Source: Pyrenophora tritici-repentis
Taxonomy: Eukaryota > Ascomycota > Dothideomycetes > Pleosporales > Pleosporaceae
Reading direction: 5' to 3'
DNA length: 64,000 bases
Assembly: GCF_003171515.1 (NCBI RefSeq)
Contig: NC_089392.1
Location: 3,594,031 to 3,658,030, forward strand
The notes below the pieces were generated by a model. It saw nothing but the letters and a program-made list of their open reading frames with translations, did no database searches and was not told where the DNA came from. This document shows positions 11,040-22,200 of this stretch, piece after piece. Each line of letters opens with the position of its first letter. Within the stretch, counting starts at the first letter, position 1. Position numbers and translations under genes: made by a program.

Positions 11040-13723
11040 TTATGGTGTTGTACTCCAGCCTTCTATATCGTACTGTTGTACAATCTCCTCATCTTTGACG
11101 TCACTCCACTTATCTTCATCATCACCGTTGTTGTACAAGCCGTCAAAGCCAGCTCGTCTCCACGAACGTACAAGCTGAAGGGCAGCAAGTAACTCGCTGC
11201 CAAGAGCTCGCCGGCGCGGCTCAAGTAAATCGCCAAGCTCGCTAAAGAGCCTCTCGCAGTCGCAACTAGATGCTGGTATCGTGAGTATATCAATCGCAAA
11301 CTGGCTTAAACACGGGTATTTTGAGCGTAATTGAATCCAGTACTTGACTGGGTGGCCATCGCTAAGATACTGTTCGCTTGTCCACTCTGGCTCTTGAGTT
11401 CTCCAGCGCTCGTACTCATCGTCGTGGGCAGCCTCTACCTGAGCCTTGTTGCGCCGTACGAGGGCGCCAATCACATCATCTATTCCTCTATGCCTTGGTT
11501 TTGCAGTTGTTTGAGATAGAGGACGTGTACGTTGAGGCTTATACGACTGCCAGAGCTGCAGGAAGCCAGCGTTGGCTGATGTTAGCCATTCTGGCTTATC
11601 CACCCAGCTGTTCTCGCAGTAGTATTTGTAGTATGGATGGAGGCAGGTAGCAGCGTAGTATGCTGGCGATCGATCGAGCTTGTTGTAGTAATCGTTGGCC
11701 TTACTCCAGGCGGCGCGGAGGTTAACAAAGAGGTGATCTTCAGGCGCATCAGGTGGGTTGAAGTCAACTTGCTCGTACGAGCGCGTACGGGCTTCGAGCG
11801 CGCCAAGTACGTATTCAAATACAGGAATAGTCTCATATATAGCGCCGTATTTGCCTGCCTTTCCGCGACCCTCAAGCTTCTCCGTAGCAAGCTTAAGCGG
11901 CTCTAGGCAGTCCTGATACTCTGTTATCACCGCCCAATCAGCAGCTGTAAGTCCTGTTGATCTCATCCAACTAGGTGCTTCAGGGAGTTTATTGCCACGT
12001 TGACAAGCGCGGCGATCTTCAAGGGAGAGTGCGTTAATGTAGTGCTCAGCGTAAGAGTTGTATGCTGCCTGGAGTTGAGTTGCGCGTTTGAAGGCAGCGT
12101 AGTAAGAGTTCCAGCGTGTAACAACAGGCTTCACAGGCTCAAGTACGTGGAGGCGCTCTCTAGCTGGCAACTCGGCGTTGGCGGCGGTTTGGAAGCTTCG
12201 GAAAATTTCGTGTTGTTGAGGCGTTTTTATATGGTTGATAACGTCGATAAGTACACCTAAGGGCCCTTCTTGACGCCACTCCTGCATGTACACCTCCTCT
12301 GTTTGGAGCTGCTCGTCGTTGTTGTTGTTGTACGCCTCTTGATTGCTGCCAAAGATAATTGCCTGGCCAATAAGGTTAAGCGTGTGAGGGCCGCAGCGGA
12401 GGCGTCGGTGAGCAGCGTTGAAGTCGTACGCGTGGGCGAGCGAGGAGACTGCAGTATCGTTGTTTGCAGCATTGTCGAGGACGAAGTAGCCGAGTTTATC
12501 ACTCCCAATACTGTATTCTTGGAGCGTCTTTTTAATTGTATCAGCGATAGCATCACCAGTATGAGAGCCTGCGAGATGTGGGAGGGCGATGGGGAGATCT
12601 TGTATCACTCCAGAGCACAGTCCGCAACAATCAATTAAGTGGGTCCTAGAAGGTTCAGATTGGATTGATTGATTACCGCTTTAAGCCTAGTAGTTACCTA
12701 TAGGAGTTTAAGCCCTACCTAGATAGGTAAGTGGGTCTAGGAGAGTGACCGGATTGAATTGATTGTTGCGGAGTCTACTCCAGAGGCGTTAGCAAAGTGT
12801 GCAACGACTCCAAAGAATCCACGCTTGCCACCCTTTGTCGTCCAACCATCAAAGCTTATGTGGATCTTGCTTGCAGCTTCTGACAGAGCGCAGACAATCT
12901 GTGGCTGCATATATTGGAAGAGGCGCATTGCGTAGGTAGCTACACTGCGAGGACTTACCCACAAAGCTGCCTCTGCCTCTGGGTTTGCAAGGCTAATCAT
13001 CTCGCGAAAGGACGGCCTTGCAAGTAGCTCCATTGGCAAGTTGTTATCAAGAAGGCAGAACACTGCAACTTCACGAAACTGCTGGATGTTGAAGTTGCCC
13101 ATCGCGTTGGCAGCCTCTTGAGAGACTGCAACACCAGTCTCCAGCGTCTGTCGTAGAGAGAGTTGCTGCCCTGTTCTTCGAGGCTTCAGGCCGTCTTTTG
13201 TAAAGCCATGGCCTCGTTTCTGAAGGCCAAGATGAGCTGCAGCTGAGGAGGTGGCCTTTGATACGTCAAAAACTCCACTGCCGCCAGTGTCAATGACCTT
13301 GTGGATGTGGCAGTATTTGCATACAAACCACACTCGATTCTGATCGTAGAGCTCAACAACGCGATATCCATGTTGAAAGATCCAACTCTTGACGCGCCGC
13401 CCAGTTGTAAGAGGCTTCATGAACCGAGGGAGGCGATCCCAGTTAATGCCGTCAAAGTTATCGCCATTATCAGGCTCTGTATCAACACTAGCCTCTGTTG
13501 TTGCTGCTGTACCAGCCTGGCTGCCCTCAGCCGCACCCTCCTCCTCTGTTTGCGACTCGAAAAATTGCGACTCAAACGTTGTGGCCTGGCTTACGGCGGC
13601 GCCAAGGGTTTCCTGAGGCGACAGCGATCGCTGAGATAGGACAGAGGGCCTTGATAGGCGCGCCCGTTTGGCGGCGGCGGCGGCGGCAGCAGTATTGGTG
13701 GGAACTCGAGAGCGTTTGGCCAT
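11040..13723 (-). pseudogene. hAT transposase (hAT-B), interrupted by a MITE
   Basis: The start is ATG 13723 (MAKRSR) and the stop is at 11040. An M162 at 12616-12777 breaks the frame right after the SFDGWTTKGGKRGFFG motif; without it and one 8-bp duplication the frame appears to run straight through. Domains seen in order are an Ala-rich basic N-terminus, a BED-type finger (VWFVCKYCHIHK...AAHL), SFDGWTTKGG, LDNAANNDTA, LRCGPHTLNL, KPVVTRWNSYY and hATC (LTIPASSCDCERLFSELGD). Apart from the MITE I see no inactivating change. The copy is probably dead, but an intact sister would be a good source of transposase for the MITEs with the same ends. Confidence 0.92.
12616..12777 (+). mobile_element. 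162-bp MITE (M162), copy 3
   Basis: Nested in the hAT-B transposase. The ends are CACAGTCCGC and GCGGAGTCTA, and the 8-bp duplication CTCCAGAG lies at 12608-12615 and 12778-12785. The sequence is the same as copy 1. Confidence 0.93.
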
Positions 13724-15999
13724 CGTGGGCGATACTAAACACTAAAGAAAAATGTCTGTATAGGTAGCTAGGCAACTAGTGTTGTGTGTAAGGGATTATT
13801 AGGGAACTGAGTGAGCGAAATCGTTGTTGTATTAAGAACAGCGAAGGACTAGCTATATAGGTGCGGGGTGAAGCCTAGAAGAGGCTAGCCCCTAAGCAGA
13901 AGGAGCTAGTCCTATAAGAGGAGAGCTAGCTGGTGAGAAGTGAATGCATAGAGACTGGCTTGCCCGGCCGACAGGGATCACAAGCTAAGCGAGATAGGGG
14001 TCCAAGATAACTATCTTCAACACCAAAAACCTTCTCTTAATACGACACTACTCGCCTTACAACTCGTTAATAATAAATCAATCTAACTAATCAAATCAAT
14101 CAATCTGACCTTCGCAAGTTGATTTGATTAGCTATTTTGAAAAGCTTAGATTGAGTTGATTGAGTTGGTAAAAACTCCAAATGACCAATCAAATCAATCA
14201 ATCTGACCAATCTGGATTGATTGTTGCGGAGTCTGGGCAAGAGCTTGTTGTTCATGTTGCCGGCGTGGGCAGAGCAGGGCGGCACGACGGTGGTGGTAGT
14301 GCCGTTGATCGCGTTGCGTGGCGACATGGCACAGCGGTGCAAGAAGCTAGGGATATCGTGCGTAGAGTGGCAGAGTCGGCGTCCGCCAGACGCAGCAGCG
14401 GTGGTGTTAGTGACGCCCGAGTCGGCAGTTGGAGAGGAATTTGCAACGTTTTTGAACCGGCTACGAGCGACGCGGCAGCTAGATCGGATTATTATCGACG
14501 AGTGCCATATCGTGTTAAACCGGCAGTACACGTTCCGCAAGCAGATGCAGCAGCTAGGCAAGCTGGTGGCTGTAGAGACGCAGATGGTCATGTTGACAGC
14601 AACGTTGCCACCCAGCGAGGAGGACGAGTTATTCCGGCGAATGCATTTTGAGCGTGGGCAGGTAAGAATGTTTAGGGCACCGACAGCACGGAGCAACATA
14701 GCGTACCGGGTGGTAAGGGTAGAGAAGGAGAGGAAGAGACAGGAGGTAGAGGCAACGGTGTTGGCGATGGTACAGCAGAAGGTCCGAAAGTATAAGAGCG
14801 GCAAGATTGTAGTGTACGGCAACTCAGTGCCAAAGGTCAAGGGGTTAGCCGAGAAGCTCAAGTGCCATGCGTATCATCACCACGCGGTTGGCAAGGCAAG
14901 CATGTTGGGGGAGTTCATGGGCGGCAAGCAGCGGGTGATTGTGGCAACCAGCGCGTTGGGCATGGGAGTGGACGTGCCCGATATCCGGTGCATTGTCCAC
15001 ATGGATTGGCCGTTTAGCGTGTTGGATTACGCGCAGGAGAGCGGGCGAGCCGGGCGAGACGGGGAGCGGAGCGAGGCGATCATGATGGTGCAGGACGGCG
15101 AGCAGCGAGCGGCGGATGACAAGCAGGGGGAGGCGGAGCAGCGGTTGGTGCGAGCATACGTCGAAGGCATAGACGAGGCGGCGACATGCAGACGGGTAGT
15201 GTTGGACGGGTATTTGGACAGGCGCGAGGCCGAGCGAGCTCGGTGCGAGGAGGGAGAGGAGAGGTGTGACGTATGCATGAGAGCCGACGGGGAGGAGATG
15301 GAGGAGGAGATGGAAGAGATGGAGGAGGTGGAGGAGATGGAGGAGGAGATGGAGGAGGATATGGAGGAGGGCGGCAGCAGCAACGAAGAAGAGGCGGAGA
15401 CATTGGAGAGGGAGCAAGAAGAGGCGCGGCAGACGTTTAATCAGCAGCAACGAGAACAAGGCGGCCCGCGACAGAGATTGATACAGCAGCGGCAGCAGGA
15501 GTTCGCCGACGTCGAGTGGCTGCGTAGGCAGCTGGCGCAATGGATAAACCGGTGTGGGTTATGTGAGGCAGTAGGCCAAGGATCGAGCACACACGATGTA
15601 CGGCAATGTTGGCGACAAGAGAGCCAGCAGATCAAGCAGTCGATTAAGAGGATGGAAGAGACAATTAAGTTTGAGCGTTATTCGGGTTGTTTTTGGTGTG
15701 GAGTGCCGCAGGAGATATGCAAGCGGTGGGAAAGGAATAGTTTTGGGCGATATCAGAGAGTCCAAGACGGGGATTGCCAGTATAGAGGGGTATTAATAGG
15801 CGGGTTATTAAGTATAGCATTAGGGCGGAGCGAGGTAGGAAACCGATGGACGGCGCGGTTAGAGGAGTTCGGGGTTAGTAATTCAGGAGCAGGGCCGACG
15901 TTGTTTGAGTTTTTAGGAAAAAAGCGATTGTTAGAGACGGTTGAGAGCAATAACTTAGCAGGAGAGTTTTGTTGGATTACAAGATTAATAGGCGAGTAG

Positions 16000-17871
16000 A
16001 GGAAATATAGAGAGTTGTAACGTTGACGAGGGTAGCTCCAACAGCTCGAGTAGCTCGGATAGTGTAAGCAGCGATAAAGGCAAGAGCAGCAAGATTAGCG
16101 AGAGCGTAGGCAGGGTTAGCAGCAAGAGAGATAGCAGCAACAGTGACGATAGTAGCAGCAGTAAGAGTAGCGACGAAGGCGAGGGTAGTAAAGATATTAG
16201 AGGTAGCGAAAGCAGCGGCAACAGCGAGAGCAATGAGAGCAACGACAAAGACGAGGGCAGAGAAGGTAATGAGAGCGGCGAGAGCAGTAAGAGCGCAGGC
16301 AGCGTTGGTAGCGAGAGCAATAGCTGCAACAGTGGCGATAGTGGCGACAGCGAGAGTAGCGAGAGTAGCGAGGGCAGCGAGGGCAGCGAGGATAGCGAGA
16401 ACAGCGAGAGCAACTTGATGGCAGGCAGCGTAAGCAGTAATAGCAGCTTGAGCAGGGAGGAAAAGCGAGGGTCGTGACGACGGCGAGAGTAGCTCCAATA
16501 GCGAGAGCAGCAAGAGCGAGAGCAGCAAGAGCGAGAGCAGCAAGAGCGAGAGCAGCAAGAGCGAGAGCAGCAAGAGCGAGAGCAGCAAGAGCGAGAGCAG
16601 CAAGAGCGGCAAGAGCAAGGAGAGCGAGGCAGGCGAGGCAGGCGAGAGCAACGAGATGGCAAGTAGCGAGAGCGTAGGGAGCGAGAGAGGCGAGAGAAAT
16701 AAGAGCAGCGACATGATAGGTAGCGTCGGCAGCGAGAGCATCGAGAGCCGCGCATATAGCGAGAGTAACGAGAACAGAGCGAGTAGCGGGAGCAGCGACG
16801 ACGGTAAGGACAGCGACGAAGGCGAGGACAGCGAGGATATTAAGAACAGGAGGCGTGGGAGCAATAGGAGGGTAGGAGAAATAGGGAGGATATTAAGAGC
16901 AGCGCAAGCAGTAGGGACAGCGAGAGTAGGAGCCGCAGCGGCGAAAGGAGTTGTAGAAGCCGTAGCAGCGGTAGGAAGTGAGAAGCAGCGAGAGTAGCAC
17001 GAGCAGCGGGGGGACAGCAGGGACAGCGAGAGCAGTAGGGAAAGCAAGAGCAGGGGCAGAAGTAGTTATAGCGGCCGCAGGCGTAGTAGGAGCGGTGGGG
17101 AGTGAGGAGCAGAAGCGAGGATATCGATAGCAGCGAGAGCAGCGAGGACGGCGGGGATAGTAGGGATAGCGGGATCAGCTGTGAGAGAAGCGAGGATAGC
17201 GAGAGTAGGAGAGCAGGAGCCGCAGGCGCGATAGAAGTAAGAGTAGCAAGAGCAATAAAAGTAGGAGGCGCAACAACAATAGAAGCTTCGCAGTAGCCGT
17301 AGGCGCAGGAGGAGCAGGAGAATTATAATTAACAGCGAGGATGCGGAGAGTAGGGGCCGCAGCGTCGGCAGAAGTTATAGAAGCCGTAGAAGCCGCAGAA
17401 GCCGCAGAAGCCGCAGGTATAGAAGGAGGCGTAGGAGATAAAGGGCAGTAGCGAGTGTAAGGAGAGCAGCAAGAGGGGATACCGCAGCAGCGATAGAAGC
17501 AGAGCAGTAGCAGTAGCAGTAGCGGCAGGAGCAATAGTAAGAATATTAAGAGCAGGGCGAGTAGTAAGGACAGAGGGGGATATCGGGCAAAGCGAGAGCA
17601 GCGGAGAAGGCGAGAGGAGCAAGGACGGCAGGGATAGTAGAAATAGCAAGAGTAGTAAGAGTAGTAAGAGTAGTAAGAGTAGTAAGAGTAGTAAGAGTAG
17701 TAAGAGTAGCAAGAGTAGCAAGAGGAGGATGTGTAACCGCGAGGATAGAGGCAATGAAGGTAATTAAGGTAATTGCGATAATTGCAGGGTTAGTAAGAGC
17801 AACAAGGGCAACACAAGAAAGGCGCGAACGGCAAGGGAATTAACAATTAAGTTAATTATAGCGATTGCAAC
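16000..17871 (+). repeat. purine-rich GAG/AGC tandem array downstream of TLH copy 1
   Basis: The plus strand is built of GCGAGAGCAGC-type words with little T. A clean 15-bp tandem (unit AGCAGCAAGAGCGAG) runs about 16500-16615 and a 9-bp tandem (unit AGTAGTAAG) about 17645-17715. The same array follows TLH copy 2 with different unit numbers. Long open frames appear on both strands only because the repeats lack stops. I see no gene here. Confidence 0.9.
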
Positions 17872-19272
17872 ATCGAACACCAACTTTTCGAGATGACAAA
17901 AAGGTCCTGGATTACCCTTTTTTCATCTCAATTCCATTGAAATGCCTTCCTAGAATCAGTTTCCAACGTCTGCTTTTGCGTGCAGGCGTTGTGGCGGGCG
18001 CGCTGGCCGCTGCAACTTTGACAGAGTTGTTACCTGGCCTTAGTTGAGAGAAATCTCTGCAAATGGCCCGTGCGCCAACTGATTTTAGATGTTCGATCGA
18101 AGGCACCCTCTACGAAACCGACAGAGCAACGGCTCTTCCTTAGGTATATATCTCTATTGCTGCAAAGTAATAGGCCTATATATCTAGATGCTACCTATAC
18201 CCGAACGCCCTAAACCAACTCGATATACCGACCCCATATACCGAACCGCTCCAGCACCTGCTGTCACCAGCACACTCACGAGCAAAACACCGACCAGGCA
18301 CTAGATGTATAGATCTATTATCTCTCTTGTAGATCCCTATATACAGACGCCTACACCAAAAGCCCTCTCCACCGAACGACCTAAACCGACTCGATATACC
18401 GACCCCATATACCGAACCGCTCTAGCACCTGCTTTCACTAGCACACGCACGAGCAAAACACCGACCAGGCACTAGATGTATAGATCTATTCTCTCTCTTG
18501 TAGATCCCTATATACAGACGCCTACACCAAATACCCTCTCCACCGAACGCCCTAAACCGACTCGATATACCGACCCCATATACCGAACCGCTCTAGCACC
18601 TGCTTTCACTAGCACACGCACGAGCAAAACATCGACTAGGCAATAGCTGTATAGGTCTATTATTGTTAGGTTATAATAGATTCCTGTATACAGACGCCTA
18701 CACCAAAACGCCCAAAACATCGACTAGGTAATAGCTGTATAGATCTATTCTGTCTTGTAGATCCCTATATACAGACGCCTACACCAAATACCCTCTCTAC
18801 CGAACGCCCTAAACCGACTCGATATACCGACCCCATATACCGAACCGCTCCAGCACCTGCTTTCACTAGCACACGCACGAGCAAAACATCGACCAGGCAA
18901 TAGCTGTATAGATCTATTCTCTCTCTTGTAGATCCCTATATACTAGACTCCGCAACAATCAATTCAATCCGGTCACTCTCCTAGACCCACTTACCTATCT
19001 AGGTAGGGCTTAAACTCCTATATTATTATTATTATTATATTTCCATTAGAGTCCTGTATCAGTCGGTGACTATGTAGGACTTTGGCTAAGCCGTTCTATG
19101 TATGATGGTCGTTGTGGAGTTTCTATGGGTCTTGTACAATTTGGGTGGTGTTTTGCGTACTCCAATTTCAGAGCTAGTCTTCCATTGGCGCGGGTGCTAA
19201 AGAGCAGTGTGGTGAATAGAAAGAGATGTAGCAGCGGGCTCTTTTAGATAAGGAAATATTGTTTTTGTAGTT

Positions 19273-22200
19273 TTATACAGTGTCTGTCTGTTCGGTGGTT
19301 TGCCCAAGGTGCCATTTTCTCGTGCCAATCCTAGTACTTGCAATAAAGGCTAGAGTAGCTTTGATGCCTGTCTTTGTTTGGAGGAGGAGTGGGAGGGTGA
19401 TGGGTCTGTGTGGTATTGCTTCTTTGAGTGTATTTCTATGTGTTTTGTACTGTTTGCAATCTAGAAGTAGATGCTGTGGTGTTTGTGGTTTGTAGCATAT
19501 ACATAGATTGCAGTCTCTCTTGTTGAATCTCTTAAGGTAGGAGTTGAAGTATCCATGTCCTAGCTTGAGTGAGTAGAACGCGCTCGAGATTTCTCTTGGT
19601 GTTCCCTTCGGGACTTTGATTGTTGTATGTGTGTTGAGCTTGAAGATCCTTGAGTAGGAGCTTCTGTTTTTGGTGGGCCTGTCGGTATACCTCTTGTACT
19701 CCATCAGTTGTTCTGTTTTTTGTATTTTGTTGATTTCTGTGCCTAAGTAGGCTAGGCTCGCTGTGGTCGATGTTGTTGGTCTCTCTTTAGCTGCTTCCTT
19801 TGCTAGCGTGTCGGCTTTTTCGTTGCCCTTGACGTCGTTATGTCCTGGGGCCCACTGCAGGTGGATCGATGCTTTCTTTGTCGTTATTCTCTTTGCAGCT
19901 CTGATGCATCTTAGTAGCCACTGTTGTCCCGGGTTGTCCGATAGGTTGTTAAGCCTATGGATTGCTGCTTGGTTGTCTGCGTATACGTAGATCTCTTGGC
20001 CTTCTTGTGCCACTGTAGCCGCGTGTTCAAATGCCTGTGCTATCCCCTCTAGTTCACCGTTGTAGACTAGTTGGGAGCATCCAATGTTTGTCTTTTGAGA
20101 AAAGGTTTCTTCGTGGGTGGAGCTGTACGCTACTACACCTACGCCGATCCCTATTCCCTTGTCGTGTTGTGAGGCATCTGAGTAGATTGCGGTGAAGTTA
20201 TCTCCGCTCCTTGATAGGATATAATCCGTGTGTGCAATTGCCTCTTCCTCTTTGCTCTTTTTTGATACAGTAACCTTGTAGTTAAGACTTTCCCATGGTC
20301 TGAACCTATATGGGATTATCTTTTCTACGCTATTGTTGTCTCTCTCTGGGATTGACTTAACAATAGTGTATAGTTGTCTATGCTGGTTTGGCTTTTTGTA
20401 GCTAGCTTTGTCTGTATTTGTGATCCTTGTAATTGCTTTCTGGATTGGGTGGTTGCTGGATAGCTGGTGTGCTCTAGACGCATACTTTCGGTTGTTGGTG
20501 TTGAGTCTAATTGCAGGTGACGTAAGTCCGGATTCAATGCTTGTTGGTAGGGATGGTGACGTTCTAAACACTCCAATTATCTTTCTACACGCCAGGTTGT
20601 GCAGTGATTGTAGGAGGCTAGTGGCGTAGCTTTGGTTCTTCCAGTATATTTGTGATCCGTAGTCTGCAACGCTTGTGACGCATGCTAGGTATAGTTGTCG
20701 TACTGCTTTTGGGGAGAGTCCTCTTTCGATGTTGGCTAGTCTCCCTAGTCTATAGAATGCTTTCCTTGCTTGGCTTACGCGTGTAGCAATATGTTCCTTG
20801 AAGGACAGTCTATTGTCTATGTGGATACCTAGCCATTTGATTGTGTCTTTCGGTTCTACAATGGTGTTGTCTGGAAGCTGTAGGCTTCTCTCTTTTCTCT
20901 CTTTCTTGGCGGTAAAGTGGATGAGCTCTGTCTTAGCTATATCGAACATAATCGCTAAGTTTTTCCCTCGGTGAGATAGTAGGCGGACTTGCTGTTCTAG
21001 TATTTTGACATTTTTCTTTAGCGATGTTGAGGATGTCGATAGAGATAGGTCGTCAATATAGGATAGGTTGAAGCTTTGTAGTCCTGGGAAGAGGTCTCTG
21101 GTGTAGATAAGAAAGAAGATTGGAGACACTGGGCTGCCTTGAGGTATCCCAGCTATTATCTCGGAGAATTCTTGTGTCTTATTGTCGAAGGAGAGTCTTA
21201 GCGATCTGTTTGAGAAGAAGGATTTTGTCCAAGCGATAAGACTAATTGGAAGGCCTAGCTTCTTAAGCGTTCGCAGGAATTGATTGTGTGAGACGTGGTC
21301 AAATGCTCCCTTTACGTCTAGGAAGATAGTTGATGTTATTTGGCCTTTCTGTTTCTGGTGCTGAATTTGGTCGATGAGTAGCATAGCTGCATCTATTGCA
21401 GATTTCTTGAGTCTACCCCCAATTTGGGTTGGGTGTAGTAGCTCTGTGATTTCTGCTAGATTGCTCAGCCTACTTGCGGTGATCCTCTCGTTAATCTTTC
21501 CTAAACAGCTTAATAGAGTGATAACTCTGTAGGCTTTTGGGATTGAATAGTCTGGTTTTGATGCCTTTTTAAGAACAGCTCCTGTAGCTTGTTTCCAGCA
21601 TTTTGGGTGGTATCCATAGTTGAATAGGAGTGAGAAAGCTCTAAACATTGTTTGCGGTTGAGCTTTGTACGCGGCTGTGATTATGTCTTGTGTTATTGCA
21701 TCTGGTCCTGGGGTGCTACTTTTGACTTGACTTGAGCATGCTCGTTCTAGTTCAGTCGTGGATAGTGCTGGCCAATCCCATCTCTTTTCCTGGTAGTTGG
21801 TGAATGTGGGCGCTTCGGTTATGGGCGGTGGTGGGAATAGCGTGTTGCGGAACGCTTGGCATTTCTTGTCGAATGATGTTTCTCCTTGTATAGGTGGAAT
21901 TCTTTCGACTTTGTTATCCTTTGTATATGCCATGGCTTTGTAGATTGACTGCGGGTCTTCCTTCTCTAGGAATTCATTCCAGTGTTTCCTTTTAGCGTCT
22001 TTGATTGCCTTGTTGTAGGTGTTTCGTGCACGTAGGAAGTCTCTTTTCTCTAGGTAGGCGTCGTGTATCGCAGTAGTTTCGAGCTTTTCTTTAAAAATCC
22101 TTCTATAGTGGGAAGTGTCTTGTCGTAGCTTTGTCAGCTCTTTGTTCCACCAAGCTTTTGGTTTTGGACCAAGTCTAGTGATAGGGATAGCTTTGTTTGC

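Larger units (their letters stand above)
10871..14235 (-). mobile_element. hAT-B, complete hAT transposon
   Basis: The terminal inverted repeats are CAGACTCCGCAACAATCAA on the left and its complement on the right. The 8-bp duplication GGCAAGAG lies at 10863-10870 and 14236-14243, within the TLH Walker A codons. Length is 3365 bp including a nested M162 (12616-12777). The transposase is on the minus strand. This inverted repeat is the same as in the 128-bp MITEs and nearly the same as in the 162-bp MITEs. Confidence 0.95.
10748..15999 (+). pseudogene. telomere-linked RecQ-like helicase, copy 1 (5'-truncated, split by hAT-B)
   Basis: Homology to the copy at 42229-47127 begins abruptly at 10748, just after the recombinase-like region, so the zinc fingers and that region are missing. 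At 10870 hAT-B interrupts the coding sequence inside the Walker A motif. The gene resumes at 14236 and runs open to 15999. The visible RecQ motifs are the DECH box (IIIDECHIVL), LTATLPP, ALGMGVDVPDIRCIVHMDWP and QESGRAGRDGERSEA. Next come a Glu/Met-rich stretch made of GGAGGAGAT-type codons (15290-15370) and a Cys-rich C-terminus (CGLCEAVG, CFWCGVPQEIC). In this copy the Glu/Met stretch is in frame, unlike copy 2. RecQ helicases unwind DNA 3'-5'. The loss of the start and the split Walker A make this copy non-functional. Confidence 0.9.

Noticed and set aside
15977..17754. Long open frames on both strands rich in Leu/Ser or Ala/Arg, up to 356 codons
   Set aside because: They arise because the GAG/AGC/TAG-type tandem repeats lack stops in several frames; no domain, and the same pattern appears on opposite strands.
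18508..18720. Repeated 70-codon frame in the 171-bp monomers (also at 26250, 40394, 40651)
   Set aside because: It recurs with the tandem unit, crosses monomer borders and has no ATG-linked conservation beyond the repeat itself.
18150..18943. CRISPR-like array of repeats and spacers
   Set aside because: Units are contiguous tandem monomers with no variable spacers, in a eukaryotic transposon.
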